Below are positions 1-4,521 of a DNA stretch of 64,000 nt, in pieces; the first letter of the stretch is position 1, and the number at the start of each line of letters is the position of its first letter. The position numbers and the translations under genes are program-made. Origin of the DNA: a virus. Where the stretch lies: IMG/VR virus record IMGVR_UViG_3300017917_004222, positions 1 through 64,000 of that record. One strand, 5' to 3'. The notes under the pieces are model-generated. The model had not been told where the DNA came from. It made no database searches and saw only the letters and a list, made by a program, of their open reading frames with translations.

Positions 1-2
1 AT

Positions 3-77
3 GGGCTGTAGGTGTTGTAGGGGGCACACGGGCTTTGCAAGCCTGAAGGAACGGTTCGATCCCGTTACGGTCCACCA
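3..77 (+). tRNA. tRNA-Ala (anticodon TGC)
   Basis: Full cloverleaf with acceptor GGGCTGT/ACGGTCC, a 4-bp D stem, anticodon loop TTTGCAA at 34-40 and T loop TTCGATC. Discriminator A and an encoded CCA follow. First member of the array. Confidence 0.9.
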
Positions 78-87
78 AAGTTTTTTT

Positions 88-166
88 CTGTGTGTATTGT
101 CAGTCAGGTCAGACGGCCGGCCTTGGAAGTCGGAGGTCGCAGGTTCGAATCCTGCCACACAGACCA
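88..166 (+). tRNA. tRNA-Pro (anticodon TGG)
   Basis: Acceptor CTGTGTG/CACACAG is perfect. Anticodon loop CTTGGAA, T arm GCAGG/CCTGC, and CCA encoded. A second tRNA with the same anticodon lies at 3250-3323. Confidence 0.9.
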
Positions 167-172
167 ATCAAT

Positions 173-269
173 CCACTGTAGGCTTGGTGCCCGGGTTGGC
201 GCGCACCCCGAAGAAACGGTTCGATTCCGTTCAATGTGGTTACTTGGGTTCGATTCCCAAGACAGTGGG
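173..269 (+). tRNA. tRNA-like sequence with two T-arm-like hairpins, identity unclear
   Basis: The ends CCACTGT/ACAGTGG pair as an acceptor stem and the 3' part has a normal T arm (CTTGGG, loop TTCGATT). A second hairpin, AACGG-TTCGATT-CCGTT, sits where an anticodon arm belongs; read that way it would give CGA (Ser). The D region is too long (about 34 nt) and no CCA is encoded. It may be a composite or decayed tRNA. Confidence 0.4.
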
Positions 270-278
270 CTTTTTCAT

Positions 279-353
279 ATACCCTTGGTGTTAACGGCAG
301 CATGTCGGTCTCCAAAACCGCGGGAGAAGGTTCGAATCCTTCAGGGTATGCCA
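279..353 (+). tRNA. tRNA-Trp (anticodon CCA)
   Basis: Acceptor ATACCCT/AGGGTAT is perfect, the anticodon loop is CTCCAAA, the T arm is GAAGG/CCTTC, the discriminator is G and CCA is encoded. The two-stem RNA element at 360-412 follows directly. Confidence 0.88.
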
Positions 354-359
354 GTTTTA

Positions 360-412
360 GGTTCCTTTCAGCAAGCAAAAAACTTTTATCGAAAAAAAGC
401 AAAAGCGGAACC
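360..412 (+). ncRNA. Two-stem RNA element, copy A
   Basis: Outer stem GGTTCC (360-365) pairs with GGAACC (407-412). The motif TTCAGCAA follows the 5' strand, an inner CTTTT/AAAAG hairpin lies between, AAAAGC precedes the 3' strand, and TGTTG follows it. Same architecture as the copies at 2634, 5852, 6789 and 12507, with different but complementary stems. Lies 6 nt after a tRNA CCA. Function unknown. Confidence 0.7.
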
Positions 413-425
413 TGTTGATTTTTGT

Positions 426-499
426 TGGGGTATTATGTAATGGTAGCATATCAGACTTTGACTCTGAGAGCGTAGGTTCGATCCCTACTACCCCTACCA
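426..499 (+). tRNA. tRNA-Gln (anticodon TTG)
   Basis: Acceptor TGGGGTA/TACCCCT (first pair T-T; U1 is usual for Gln), anticodon arm TCAGA-CTTTGAC-TCTGA, T loop TTCGATC, CCA encoded. A second Gln(TTG) lies at 2469. Confidence 0.88.
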
Positions 500-506
500 A
501 GTTTTT

Positions 507-581
507 GCCTCCATAGCTCAGTGGTAGAGCACCGTCTTGATAAGGCGTAGGTCCTTGGTTCGATCCCAAGTGGCGGCACCA
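507..581 (+). tRNA. tRNA-Ile (anticodon GAT)
   Basis: Acceptor GCCTCCA/TGGCGGC has one mismatch. The anticodon loop is TTGATAA, the T arm CTTGG/CCAAG is perfect and CCA is encoded. Its anticodon arm nearly matches the second Ile tRNA at 2699. Confidence 0.85.
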
Positions 582-590
582 AATTTCCAT

Positions 591-667
591 GGTGTCGATA
601 GTGTAGTGGTCTGCACGGGTGTCTGTGAAACACTCAGTGGCGGGTTCGATCCCCCCTCTTCACCCCA
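591..667 (+). tRNA. tRNA-His (anticodon GTG)
   Basis: Anticodon arm GGTGT-CTGTGAA-ACACT, an extra 5' G (G-1) and discriminator C, as expected for tRNA-His. The acceptor has two internal mismatches and the T stem one, so it may be partly decayed. CCA is encoded. Confidence 0.78.
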
Positions 668-675
668 TGACATTT

Positions 676-751
676 CCCGCTCCAGCTAACCTGGTGGAAG
701 CGCTGCGCTGAAAACGCAGAGGGACTGGTTCGAAACCAGTGGGCGGGACCA
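676..751 (+). tRNA. tRNA-Phe (anticodon GAA)
   Basis: Acceptor CCCGCTC/GGGCGGG, anticodon arm CTGCG-CTGAAAA-CGCAG and T arm ACTGG/CCAGT are all paired. CCA is encoded. A second Phe tRNA is at 5098. Confidence 0.92.
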
Positions 752-759
752 GATTTTTG

Positions 760-789
760 TTGACTGCTGACTGCAGTTGACTATATAAT
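760..789 (+). promoter_or_regulatory. Sigma70-type promoter inside the tRNA array
   Basis: TTGACT at 760-765, an 18-bp spacer and TATAAT at 784-789, ten bases before tRNA-Ser(GCT). It would restart transcription within the array. Confidence 0.7.
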
Positions 790-798
790 GTAGACATT

Positions 799-888
799 GG
801 TGCGGTCCCATAATGGTATTGGAGCGGATTGCTAATCCGTCGATCGGTGAAAGCCGGTTTCTGAGTTCGAGTCTCAGTCGCACCGCCA
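799..888 (+). tRNA. tRNA-Ser (anticodon GCT)
   Basis: Class II tRNA with a long variable arm, acceptor GGTGCGG/TCGCACC, anticodon loop TTGCTAA, T arm CTGAG/CTCAG, discriminator G and encoded CCA. Confidence 0.92.
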
Positions 889-896
889 AACAACAT

Positions 897-979
897 GCTG
901 GAGTCGCATAGCGGCGATTGCAACGGTTTTGTAAGCCGTCGGGAAACCCACGTGAGTTCGAGTCTCACCTCCAGCACCA
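897..979 (+). tRNA. tRNA with anticodon TGT (Thr) and a long variable arm
   Basis: Perfect acceptor GCTGGAG/CTCCAGC, D arm with GCA/TGC, anticodon arm ACGGT-TTTGTAA-GCCGT, T arm GTGAG/CTCAC, discriminator A and CCA. The 12-nt variable region contains GGG-AAA-CCC and can form a class II arm. Thr tRNAs normally have short variable loops, so the amino acid charged onto it is uncertain. Confidence 0.85.
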
Positions 980-987
980 AGTTTTAT

Positions 988-1062
988 TCCGGAGTAGCAC
1001 AGCGGTAGTGCAGTTGACTGTTAATCAATTGGTCGTAGGTTCGATCCCTGCCTCCGGAGCCA
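988..1062 (+). tRNA. tRNA-Asn (anticodon GTT)
   Basis: Acceptor TCCGGAG/CTCCGGA, anticodon arm GTTGA-CTGTTAA-TCAAT, T loop TTCGATC, discriminator G, CCA encoded. Confidence 0.92.
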
Positions 1063-1068
1063 AACAAT

Positions 1069-1143
1069 GCGGGATTAGCTCAGTGGTAGAGCGAAACGTT
1101 GCCAACGTTTAGGCCATCGGTTCGAATCCGATATTCCGCTCCA
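1069..1143 (+). tRNA. tRNA-Gly (anticodon GCC)
   Basis: Acceptor GCGGGAT/ATTCCGC, anticodon arm AAACG-TTGCCAA-CGTTT, T arm ATCGG/CCGAT, discriminator T as usual for Gly, CCA encoded. Confidence 0.93.
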
Positions 1144-1150
1144 GACAAAC

Positions 1151-1224
1151 GCTCTTGTAGTTAAGTGGCATAACAAATCCATGGTAAGGATTAGTCGACA
1201 GTTCGATTCTGTACTAGAGCACCA
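1151..1224 (+). tRNA. tRNA-Thr (anticodon GGT)
   Basis: Acceptor GCTCTTG/CTAGAGC with one mismatch, perfect anticodon stem AATCC/GGATT around loop ATGGTAA, T loop TTCGATT, CCA encoded. Confidence 0.87.
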
Positions 1225-1230
1225 AACAAT

Positions 1231-1320
1231 AGTGAGTTGCCAGAGAGGCCTATTGGCGCATCTTGGAAAGGTGATGGTCCCGCACGGGGCACGAGAGTTC
1301 GAATCTCTCACTCACTGCCA
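1231..1320 (+). tRNA. tRNA-Ser (anticodon GGA)
   Basis: Class II tRNA with acceptor AGTGAGT/ACTCACT, anticodon loop TTGGAAA, a long variable arm, T arm GAGAG/CTCTC, discriminator G and CCA. An imperfect inverted repeat starts at its CCA. Confidence 0.9.
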
Positions 1321-1393
1321 TGTAAAAACACATTACGGTCTGAAACAAACCTGCCGGCGGGAATCAGTAGGGTCCTAGTGTGTTACTATATGG
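1318..1393 (+). repeat. Inverted-repeat element, copy 1 (between two tRNA-Ser genes)
   Basis: Imperfect terminal inverted repeats: the left arm begins at the tRNA CCA and holds AACACATTA, the right arm holds TAGTGTGTT and ends ACTATATGG at the next tRNA. Related arms bound copies at 2107-2231 and 2234-2310, while the interiors differ. An RNA stem for tRNA processing and a tiny mobile element are both possible. Confidence 0.55.
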
Positions 1394-1477
1394 AAGGTTA
1401 TCTAGGCTGGGCCTGGGACTGCTTCGAACGCAGAACGATCCGCAAGGGTTGGGGTTCGATTCCTCAGCCTTCCTCCA
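1392..1477 (+). tRNA. tRNA-Ser (anticodon CGA)
   Basis: Class II tRNA with acceptor GGAAGGT/GCCTTCC, anticodon loop TTCGAAC in a CTGC/GCAG stem, a long variable arm and encoded CCA. The discriminator is T rather than the usual G. Confidence 0.82.
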
Positions 1478-1480
1478 AAC

Positions 1481-1576
1481 AAGCCCATACCCACCCCTGA
1501 CGTGACTTGAGTCACTGGGCTTGCTCATACAATTCCATACCCCAGACAGACGTGGGCGAGTCCCTGGAATCTTTTT
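1481..1576 (+). repeat. Tandem pair of related hairpins
   Basis: Hairpin 1 pairs AAGCCCA (1481-1487) with TGGGCTT (1516-1522) and contains GTGAC/GTCAC. Hairpin 2 pairs ATTCCA (1532-1537) with TGGAAT (1565-1570) and is followed by five Ts. The loops share CCATACCC, GACGTG and GAGTC in order, while the outer stems differ but stay complementary. The second could act as a terminator. Confidence 0.55.
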
Positions 1577-1579
1577 CAT

Positions 1580-1657
1580 ACCACCTTAGTTCAACTGGAT
1601 AGAACACCGGCCTACGAAGCCGTGAGGTTGGGAGTTCGAATCTCTCAGGTGGTGCCA
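1580..1657 (+). tRNA. tRNA-Arg (anticodon ACG)
   Basis: Acceptor ACCACCT/AGGTGGT is perfect. Anticodon loop CTACGAA, T arm GGGAG/CTCTC, discriminator G, CCA encoded. Confidence 0.92.
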
Positions 1658-1665
1658 GTCAGCAG

Positions 1666-1694
1666 TTGACAACAATCAACTGGTGTGCTACAAT
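1666..1694 (+). promoter_or_regulatory. Strong sigma70-type promoter of the tRNA leader
   Basis: TTGACA at 1666-1671, a 17-bp spacer and TACAAT at 1689-1694. Immediately upstream of the boxB/boxA-like leader. Confidence 0.85.
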
Positions 1695-1701
1695 GCAAGC
1701 A

Positions 1702-1733
1702 TGTTAAGAAATTAACACACGCTCTTTAACAAT
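1702..1733 (+). promoter_or_regulatory. rrn-type antitermination signal (boxB-like hairpin plus boxA)
   Basis: A small hairpin, GTTAA-GAAA-TTAAC, is followed by GCTCTTTAACAAT at 1721-1733. The latter equals the core of the boxA of bacterial rRNA leaders, which recruits NusB and S10 to suppress termination. Order and spacing match rrn leaders (boxB then boxA). It would let host polymerase read through the hairpin-rich tRNA array. The match is seen; the function is inferred. Confidence 0.75.
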
Positions 1734-1746
1734 CTAGCACACAGCA

Positions 1747-1799
1747 GTCTGAAGGCGCCCAGCAGGGCCGTCCGCTTGCGACAAGCCGACACTTCAGAC
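1747..1799 (+). promoter_or_regulatory. Leader stem-loop
   Basis: GTCTGAAG (1747-1754) pairs perfectly with CTTCAGAC (1792-1799), with an inner GCTTG/CAAGC hairpin at 1774-1786. Lies between boxA and the tiny leader ORF. Confidence 0.6.
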
Positions 1800-1862
1800 G
1801 CTATATTAGAACGCATTGATCCTCAGTGTGTTCCACTATAGCATGTTCAAAAGGAGAACAAC

Positions 1863-1892
1863 ATGAAACGTGGTAAATCTGCCAAACGTTAG
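1863..1892 (+). CDS. Nine-codon Lys/Arg-rich leader ORF
   Basis: The frame MKRGKSAKR has an excellent ribosome site (AAGGAG, 7 nt before the ATG). Five of nine residues are Lys or Arg. A hairpin (GTCATCC/GGATGGC, 1894-1927) follows at once, and then tRNA-Lys(CTT) and tRNA-Lys(TTT). This resembles an attenuation leader peptide. It could also be a short basic peptide in its own right. Confidence 0.5.
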   Translation: MKRGKSAKR

Positions 1893-1953
1893 TGTCATCC
1901 TGGATCCCCGTATGGTCCTGGATGGCACGTAAAAGACAATTGTTACGATCCAT

Positions 1954-2030
1954 CCCTTGCTGGCGTTAATGGTTAGCGTACCGGACTCTTAATCCGCGAG
2001 GTCTCAGTTCGAATCTGAGGCAAGGGACCA
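1954..2030 (+). tRNA. tRNA-Lys (anticodon CTT)
   Basis: Acceptor CCCTTGC/GCAAGGG is perfect. Anticodon arm CCGGA-CTCTTAA-TCCGC, T arm CTCAG/CTGAG, discriminator A, CCA encoded. Confidence 0.93.
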
Positions 2031-2033
2031 TAT

Positions 2034-2109
2034 GGGGCTATGGTGAAACGGTTATCACAGCGGACTTTTAATCCGTCAATTCAGGGTTCGAATCCCTGTG
2101 GCCCTACCA
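2034..2109 (+). tRNA. tRNA-Lys (anticodon TTT)
   Basis: Acceptor GGGGCTA/TGGCCCT with wobble pairs, anticodon loop CTTTTAA, T arm CAGGG/CCCTG, CCA encoded. An inverted-repeat element begins at its CCA. Confidence 0.92.
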
Positions 2110-2231
2110 TATAAAAACATTTTTGACGCGCACAGCCCGCAATTGGAGCGGGTGTTGTCTGCGGTCTCCTGGCAGAGGCGAAAGGTTCTGTGTGCCAGCG
2201 CAGAGCTGATATTGAAAGTGTTTCTATATGG
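2107..2231 (+). repeat. Inverted-repeat element, copy 2
   Basis: The left arm CCATATAAAAACATTTT (from 2107) and the right arm AAAGTGTTTCTATATGG are complementary over about 16 bp with one or two mismatches. The interior is GC-rich and has its own short stems. Copy 3 follows after two bases. Confidence 0.6.
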
Positions 2232-2233
2232 TC

Positions 2234-2310
2234 ATGCAAAAACACATTCTTTGAGGTCTTGGTCGTTACCAGCGTGGCAAAAACGGCGACAGAGTGTGTT
2301 TCTATATGAG
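2234..2310 (+). repeat. Inverted-repeat element, copy 3
   Basis: AAACACATTCT pairs with AGAGTGTGTTT (11 bp with a wobble), and TCAT/ATGA extends the stem. The central AAACAC can also pair with the right arm of copy 2, so mutually exclusive folds are possible. The rest of the gap (2311-2385) holds TGTGCAC/GTGCACA and GCCTGG/CCAGGC hairpins and no gene. Confidence 0.55.
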
Positions 2311-2385
2311 TGTGCACTGTGCTACAACTGCCAGGCCTGGGCGAGAGCCAGGCGAACCGCAGACGAACGTGCACAGGGCTTGATT

Positions 2386-2460
2386 GGTGCTATGCGATAG
2401 ACGGATGTCGACGGGTTTCATAAGCCCTGGAGGAAGGATCGATACCTTCTAGCACCACCA
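2386..2460 (+). tRNA. tRNA-Met (anticodon CAT)
   Basis: Acceptor GGTGCTA/TAGCACC is perfect, anticodon loop TTCATAA, T arm GAAGG/CCTTC with the unusual loop ATCGATA (A54 instead of T54), CCA encoded. It could be elongator Met, or Ile(CAT) if C34 is modified. Confidence 0.8.
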
Positions 2461-2468
2461 GTTTCAGT

Positions 2469-2545
2469 AGGGGATTCGCCAAGTTGGTTAAGGCACCTGA
2501 TTTTGATTCAGGCATTCGGTGGTTCGAATCCATCATCCTCTGCCA
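2469..2545 (+). tRNA. tRNA-Gln (anticodon TTG), second copy
   Basis: Acceptor AGGGGAT/ATCCTCT, perfect anticodon stem CCTGA/TCAGG around TTTTGAT, T loop TTCGAAT, discriminator G, CCA encoded. Its body differs from the Gln tRNA at 426. Confidence 0.88.
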
Positions 2546-2552
2546 TAGTATT

Positions 2553-2627
2553 CGGTCCTTGGTGAAATGGATATCATGCTGGTCTTCGAAACCAGCGGTG
2601 GGAGTTCGATCCTCTCAGGACCGGCCA
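2553..2627 (+). tRNA. tRNA-Arg (anticodon TCG)
   Basis: Acceptor CGGTCCT/AGGACCG and anticodon arm CTGGT-CTTCGAA-ACCAG are perfect. T loop TTCGATC, discriminator G, CCA encoded. Confidence 0.93.
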
Positions 2628-2633
2628 AGTTTA

Positions 2634-2692
2634 GGATAGGTTCAGCAACCAAAATGCATTCAACTTGTAATTGAAACCGCAAACAACTATCC
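2634..2692 (+). ncRNA. Two-stem RNA element, copy B
   Basis: Outer stem GGATAG (2634-2639)/CTATCC (2687-2692), then TTCAGCAA, then inner hairpin TTCAA/TTGAA. TG(C) follows the outer stem. Begins 7 nt after the CCA of tRNA-Arg(TCG) and ends 6 nt before tRNA-Ile. Confidence 0.7.
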
Positions 2693-2698
2693 TGCCAT

Positions 2699-2774
2699 GC
2701 TCTTGTAACTCAGTTGGTAGAGTAACGTCTTGATAAGGCGGCGGTCCCTGGTTCGAGTCCAGGCGAGAGCACCA
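2699..2774 (+). tRNA. tRNA-Ile (anticodon GAT), second copy
   Basis: Acceptor GCTCTTG/CGAGAGC, anticodon loop TTGATAA, T arm CCTGG/CCAGG, discriminator A, CCA encoded. Confidence 0.88.
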
Positions 2775-2775
2775 A

Positions 2776-2946
2776 TCAAAATTGTCCGAGCCAGGCGCGA
2801 GCCTGCTCCACATCAGTGAAGAATCTCATGGTGAGCTGTTCACTATAAATATCGTAGACATAGATGTAGCACACGGTGCGATCTGGGTTGAGGCTGAGAT
2901 GCACATGACCCGCCCCGTTGTTGAACACAAAGTCTCTGGTAATCAT
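2776..2946 (-). CDS. Small unknown protein, antisense within the tRNA array
   Basis: A 56-residue frame on the strand opposite the tRNAs, ending DVEQARAWLGQF. Its composition looks protein-like (alternating hydrophobic residues, acidic helix at the C-terminus), unlike most antisense frames here. The chosen ATG gives a gene lying exactly between tRNA-Ile and tRNA-Gly; a longer start at 2976 would overlap tRNA-Gly. No clear ribosome site is visible. No family recognised. Confidence 0.45.
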   Translation of the reverse strand: MITRDFVFNNGAGHVHLSLNPDRTVCYIYVYDIYSEQLTMRFFTDVEQARAWLGQF

Positions 2947-2958
2947 GCAAGTATTTAA

Positions 2959-3036
2959 GCGGGTAGATTGTGGCAAGGGGCGCCCAGCGGTCTTCCAAAC
3001 CGATAATGCGGAGTTCGACTCTCCCTACCCGCTCCA
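2959..3036 (+). tRNA. tRNA-Gly (anticodon TCC)
   Basis: Acceptor GCGGGTA/TACCCGC is perfect, anticodon loop CTTCCAA, T loop TTCGACT with one mismatch in the stem, discriminator T, CCA encoded. Confidence 0.88.
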
Positions 3037-3092
3037 AGACGTCTCCATTACACACGGAGTACATTAGGAAAAATAGTGTGTAACGAATTCAT

Positions 3093-3167
3093 GCCTGGTT
3101 AGCTCAGCGGTAGAGCAGCGCCCTTACAAGGCGACGGTCGGCGGTTCAATCCCGTCACCAGGTACCA
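3093..3167 (+). tRNA. tRNA-Val (anticodon TAC)
   Basis: Acceptor GCCTGGT/ACCAGGT, anticodon loop CTTACAA, T loop TTCAATC, canonical D arm, CCA encoded. Confidence 0.92.
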
Positions 3168-3173
3168 AACAAA

Positions 3174-3244
3174 TGCGGGGAGTCAGGCGAGGGGTCAGTC
3201 TCATAAGCTCGGCCCAGGAGGTTCGAATCCTTCCCCCGCAACCA
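3174..3244 (+). tRNA. tRNA-Met (anticodon CAT), second copy
   Basis: Acceptor TGCGGGG/CCCCGCA is perfect and the T arm GGAGG/CCTTC is sound. The anticodon loop CTCATAA sits in a weak stem with one mismatch and two wobbles. Only 71 nt with a short D region. CCA encoded. Confidence 0.75.
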
Positions 3245-3249
3245 ACTTT

Positions 3250-3323
3250 CTCGGTGTAGTGAAATGGTATCACCCGTGCTTTGGGAGCATGTAGCGCAAG
3301 TTCGATTCTTGCCACCGAGACCA
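3250..3323 (+). tRNA. tRNA-Pro (anticodon TGG), second copy
   Basis: Acceptor CTCGGTG/CACCGAG and T arm GCAAG/CTTGC are perfect, anticodon loop TTTGGGA, CCA encoded. Confidence 0.9.
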
Positions 3324-3332
3324 ATTGACAAT

Positions 3333-3377
3333 GCACAGGTACCAGAGTGGTCTTGAAAACTAGGTTTTCGGAATCGA
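3333..3377 (+). pseudogene. 5' part of an interrupted tRNA
   Basis: GCACAGG at 3333-3339 is perfectly complementary to CCTGTGC at 4166-4172, which ends a T-arm-bearing 3' half. What follows resembles D and anticodon arms (GAAA-ACTAGGT-TTTC would read TAG, Leu; TTGA would suggest Ser), but neither is clean. tRNA-Cys and an endonuclease gene separate the halves. Confidence 0.5.
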
Positions 3378-3414
3378 GGTGTGGTTTAACTACTCTGCTT
3401 TCCGCCAAAGTTAT

Positions 3415-3490
3415 GTAGATGTGACCCGAATGGCCAGGGACCGGATTGCAAATCCGGTATATGCAGGTTCAAATCCTGTCATCTACTCCA
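3415..3490 (+). tRNA. tRNA-Cys (anticodon GCA)
   Basis: Acceptor GTAGATG/CATCTAC, anticodon arm CCGGA-TTGCAAA-TCCGG, T loop TTCAAAT, discriminator T as usual for Cys, CCA encoded. Lies between the two halves of the interrupted tRNA. Confidence 0.93.
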
Positions 3491-3528
3491 TTTTACGAAC
3501 TTATGCTATATATAAAGCGAGAGTTCAA

Positions 3529-4152
3529 ATGTTTTGTGAAAATTGTAAAAAAGAGCACAACGGTAGTTACGGATCAGGAAGATTTTGCGGAGCTAAGTGT
3601 GCTCGCGGGTTTTCTACTAAAAATAAAAGAGTGGAAATAAATCGAAAAGTTTCTGCCAAAATGTCTAATAGGTCGTTGTCAGATGAACACAAGAAAAACA
3701 TAGAACAAGCAAACAATTTTAATCGAAAAGAGAAAATTACAAAAAATTGTTTGAATTGTAACACTACAATGCTATGTCGGCCATCAGATCACAGGAAATT
3801 TTGTACATCAAAATGCTGGGCAAACTACACAGAAAAAAATAAAGAACCTTTTTTGTTATACAGACAAAGATGCAACTTTGATTTCAAGTTTGAAGATCAT
3901 CCAGATAAATTTGATTTATCACTAGTAGAACAATTTGGATGGTATAGCCCGAGCAACAAAGGAAACAATTTAGATGGTGTTTCTAAAGATCACATGGTCA
4001 GTGTTAGGACCGGGTTTGAGTTGGGGATAGACCCTGAAATTATTAAACACCCGGCCAACTGTAAATTAATGTTACACCGACAAAATCAAAGTAAAAACCA
4101 AAAAAGCTCAATTAGAGTCGAGGAATTAATCGAAAGAATAAAAAATTGGTGA
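3529..4152 (+). CDS. Cys/His-rich homing endonuclease-like protein
   Basis: A 207-residue protein with two treble-clef-like zinc motifs (CENCKKEH...FCGAKCARG near the N-terminus, NCLNC...KFCTSKC near 80-105), a NUMOD-like basic linker (SDEHKKNIEQA) and a C-terminal segment, KDHMVSV...NCKLMLHRQNQSKN, that fits a degenerate HNH core. AT-rich composition unlike the flanking genes indicates recent transfer. A longer reading would run through tRNA-Cys, so ATG 3529 is preferred; TATATAAAG upstream may be a late promoter. The stop codon overlaps the T arm of the interrupted tRNA. Confidence 0.75.
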   Translation: MFCENCKKEHNGSYGSGRFCGAKCARGFSTKNKRVEINRKVSAKMSNRSLSDEHKKNIEQANNFNRKEKITKNCLNCNTTMLCRPSDHRKFCTSKCWANYTEKNKEPFLLYRQRCNFDFKFEDHPDKFDLSLVEQFGWYSPSNKGNNLDGVSKDHMVSVRTGFELGIDPEIIKHPANCKLMLHRQNQSKNQKSSIRVEELIERIKNW

Positions 4153-4176
4153 GTTCGAATCTCACCCTGTGCTCCA
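4148..4176 (+). pseudogene. 3' half of the interrupted tRNA
   Basis: T arm GTGAG-TTCGAAT-CTCAC, then CCTGTGC complementary to 3333-3339, discriminator T and CCA. The endonuclease stop codon lies inside the T stem. Confidence 0.6.
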
Positions 4177-4181
4177 ATCAT

Positions 4182-4271
4182 GGAAGATAGGCTGTATGGT
4201 GCAGACGCGGTCTTGAAAACCGTCCCGCTGTTGAGGAAACGGCGACAGTTCGATTCTGTTATCTTCCTCCA
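4182..4271 (+). tRNA. tRNA-Ser (anticodon TGA)
   Basis: Class II tRNA with acceptor GGAAGAT/ATCTTCC, anticodon arm GCGGT-CTTGAAA-ACCGT, a long variable arm and encoded CCA. The discriminator is T, as in Ser(CGA) at 1392. Confidence 0.88.
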
Positions 4272-4289
4272 CTAACAAGGAGAACGTGC

Positions 4290-4466
4290 ATGAAAGCCGT
4301 GTATTTTGAAAACCTACGCAACCGCGAACGTTTCTATTGCACTGATGTCAAGGACGTTCGCATGATCGACGGTGTAGAATATCTGCGTGTGTTCCGTGAA
4401 GGTACCCAGCGTGATTGCTTGGTCAAACGGGAACTGTTGCGCAGGATACCTGCACCAAGTAAATAA
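4290..4466 (+). CDS. Small unknown protein (58 aa)
   Basis: Begins MKAVYFENLRNRERFYC and ends LRRIPAPSK. A strong ribosome site (AAGGAG) lies 8 nt upstream of the ATG. Likely a small beta-rich protein (alternating pattern in VEYLRVFREG). It sits between tRNA-Ser(TGA) and a truncated tRNA. No family recognised; base composition matches the phage core genes. Confidence 0.75.
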   Translation: MKAVYFENLRNRERFYCTDVKDVRMIDGVEYLRVFREGTQRDCLVKRELLRRIPAPSK

Positions 4467-4467
4467 C

Positions 4468-4500
4468 GCCGCGGTAGCTCATCAGGTAGAGCAGCAGAGT
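4468..4500 (+). pseudogene. Orphan 5' half of a tRNA
   Basis: GCCGCGG, then TAGCTCATCAGGTAGAGC, is a canonical acceptor strand plus D arm. The sequence then breaks off into the leader of the next endonuclease. No matching 3' strand (CCGCGGC) is visible downstream. Probably truncated by endonuclease insertion. Confidence 0.65.
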
Positions 4501-4521
4501 AGGCATAAATAGACTTATGCT
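4500..4521 (+). promoter_or_regulatory. Late-type promoter inside a hairpin covering the endonuclease start
   Basis: GCATAA-ATAGAC-TTATGC forms a 6-bp hairpin. ATAAATA, the T4-type late core, spans its 5' strand, and the endonuclease ATG lies in the 3' strand. Early read-through transcripts would hide the start codon, while a late start inside the hairpin would free it. T4 homing-endonuclease genes use this arrangement. Confidence 0.55.

Noticed and set aside
1-3400. Several 60-100 codon frames running through the tRNAs on both strands
   Set aside because: They read across tRNA stems, and their repeated peptide fragments (for example VRFPS- or GFEPS-like strings) come from the T arm. Only frames in gaps between tRNAs were kept.
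3333-4176. Group I intron interrupting a tRNA
   Set aside because: The intervening DNA contains a complete independent tRNA-Cys, and no conserved P/Q/R/S core was recognised. An insertion or rearrangement is simpler.
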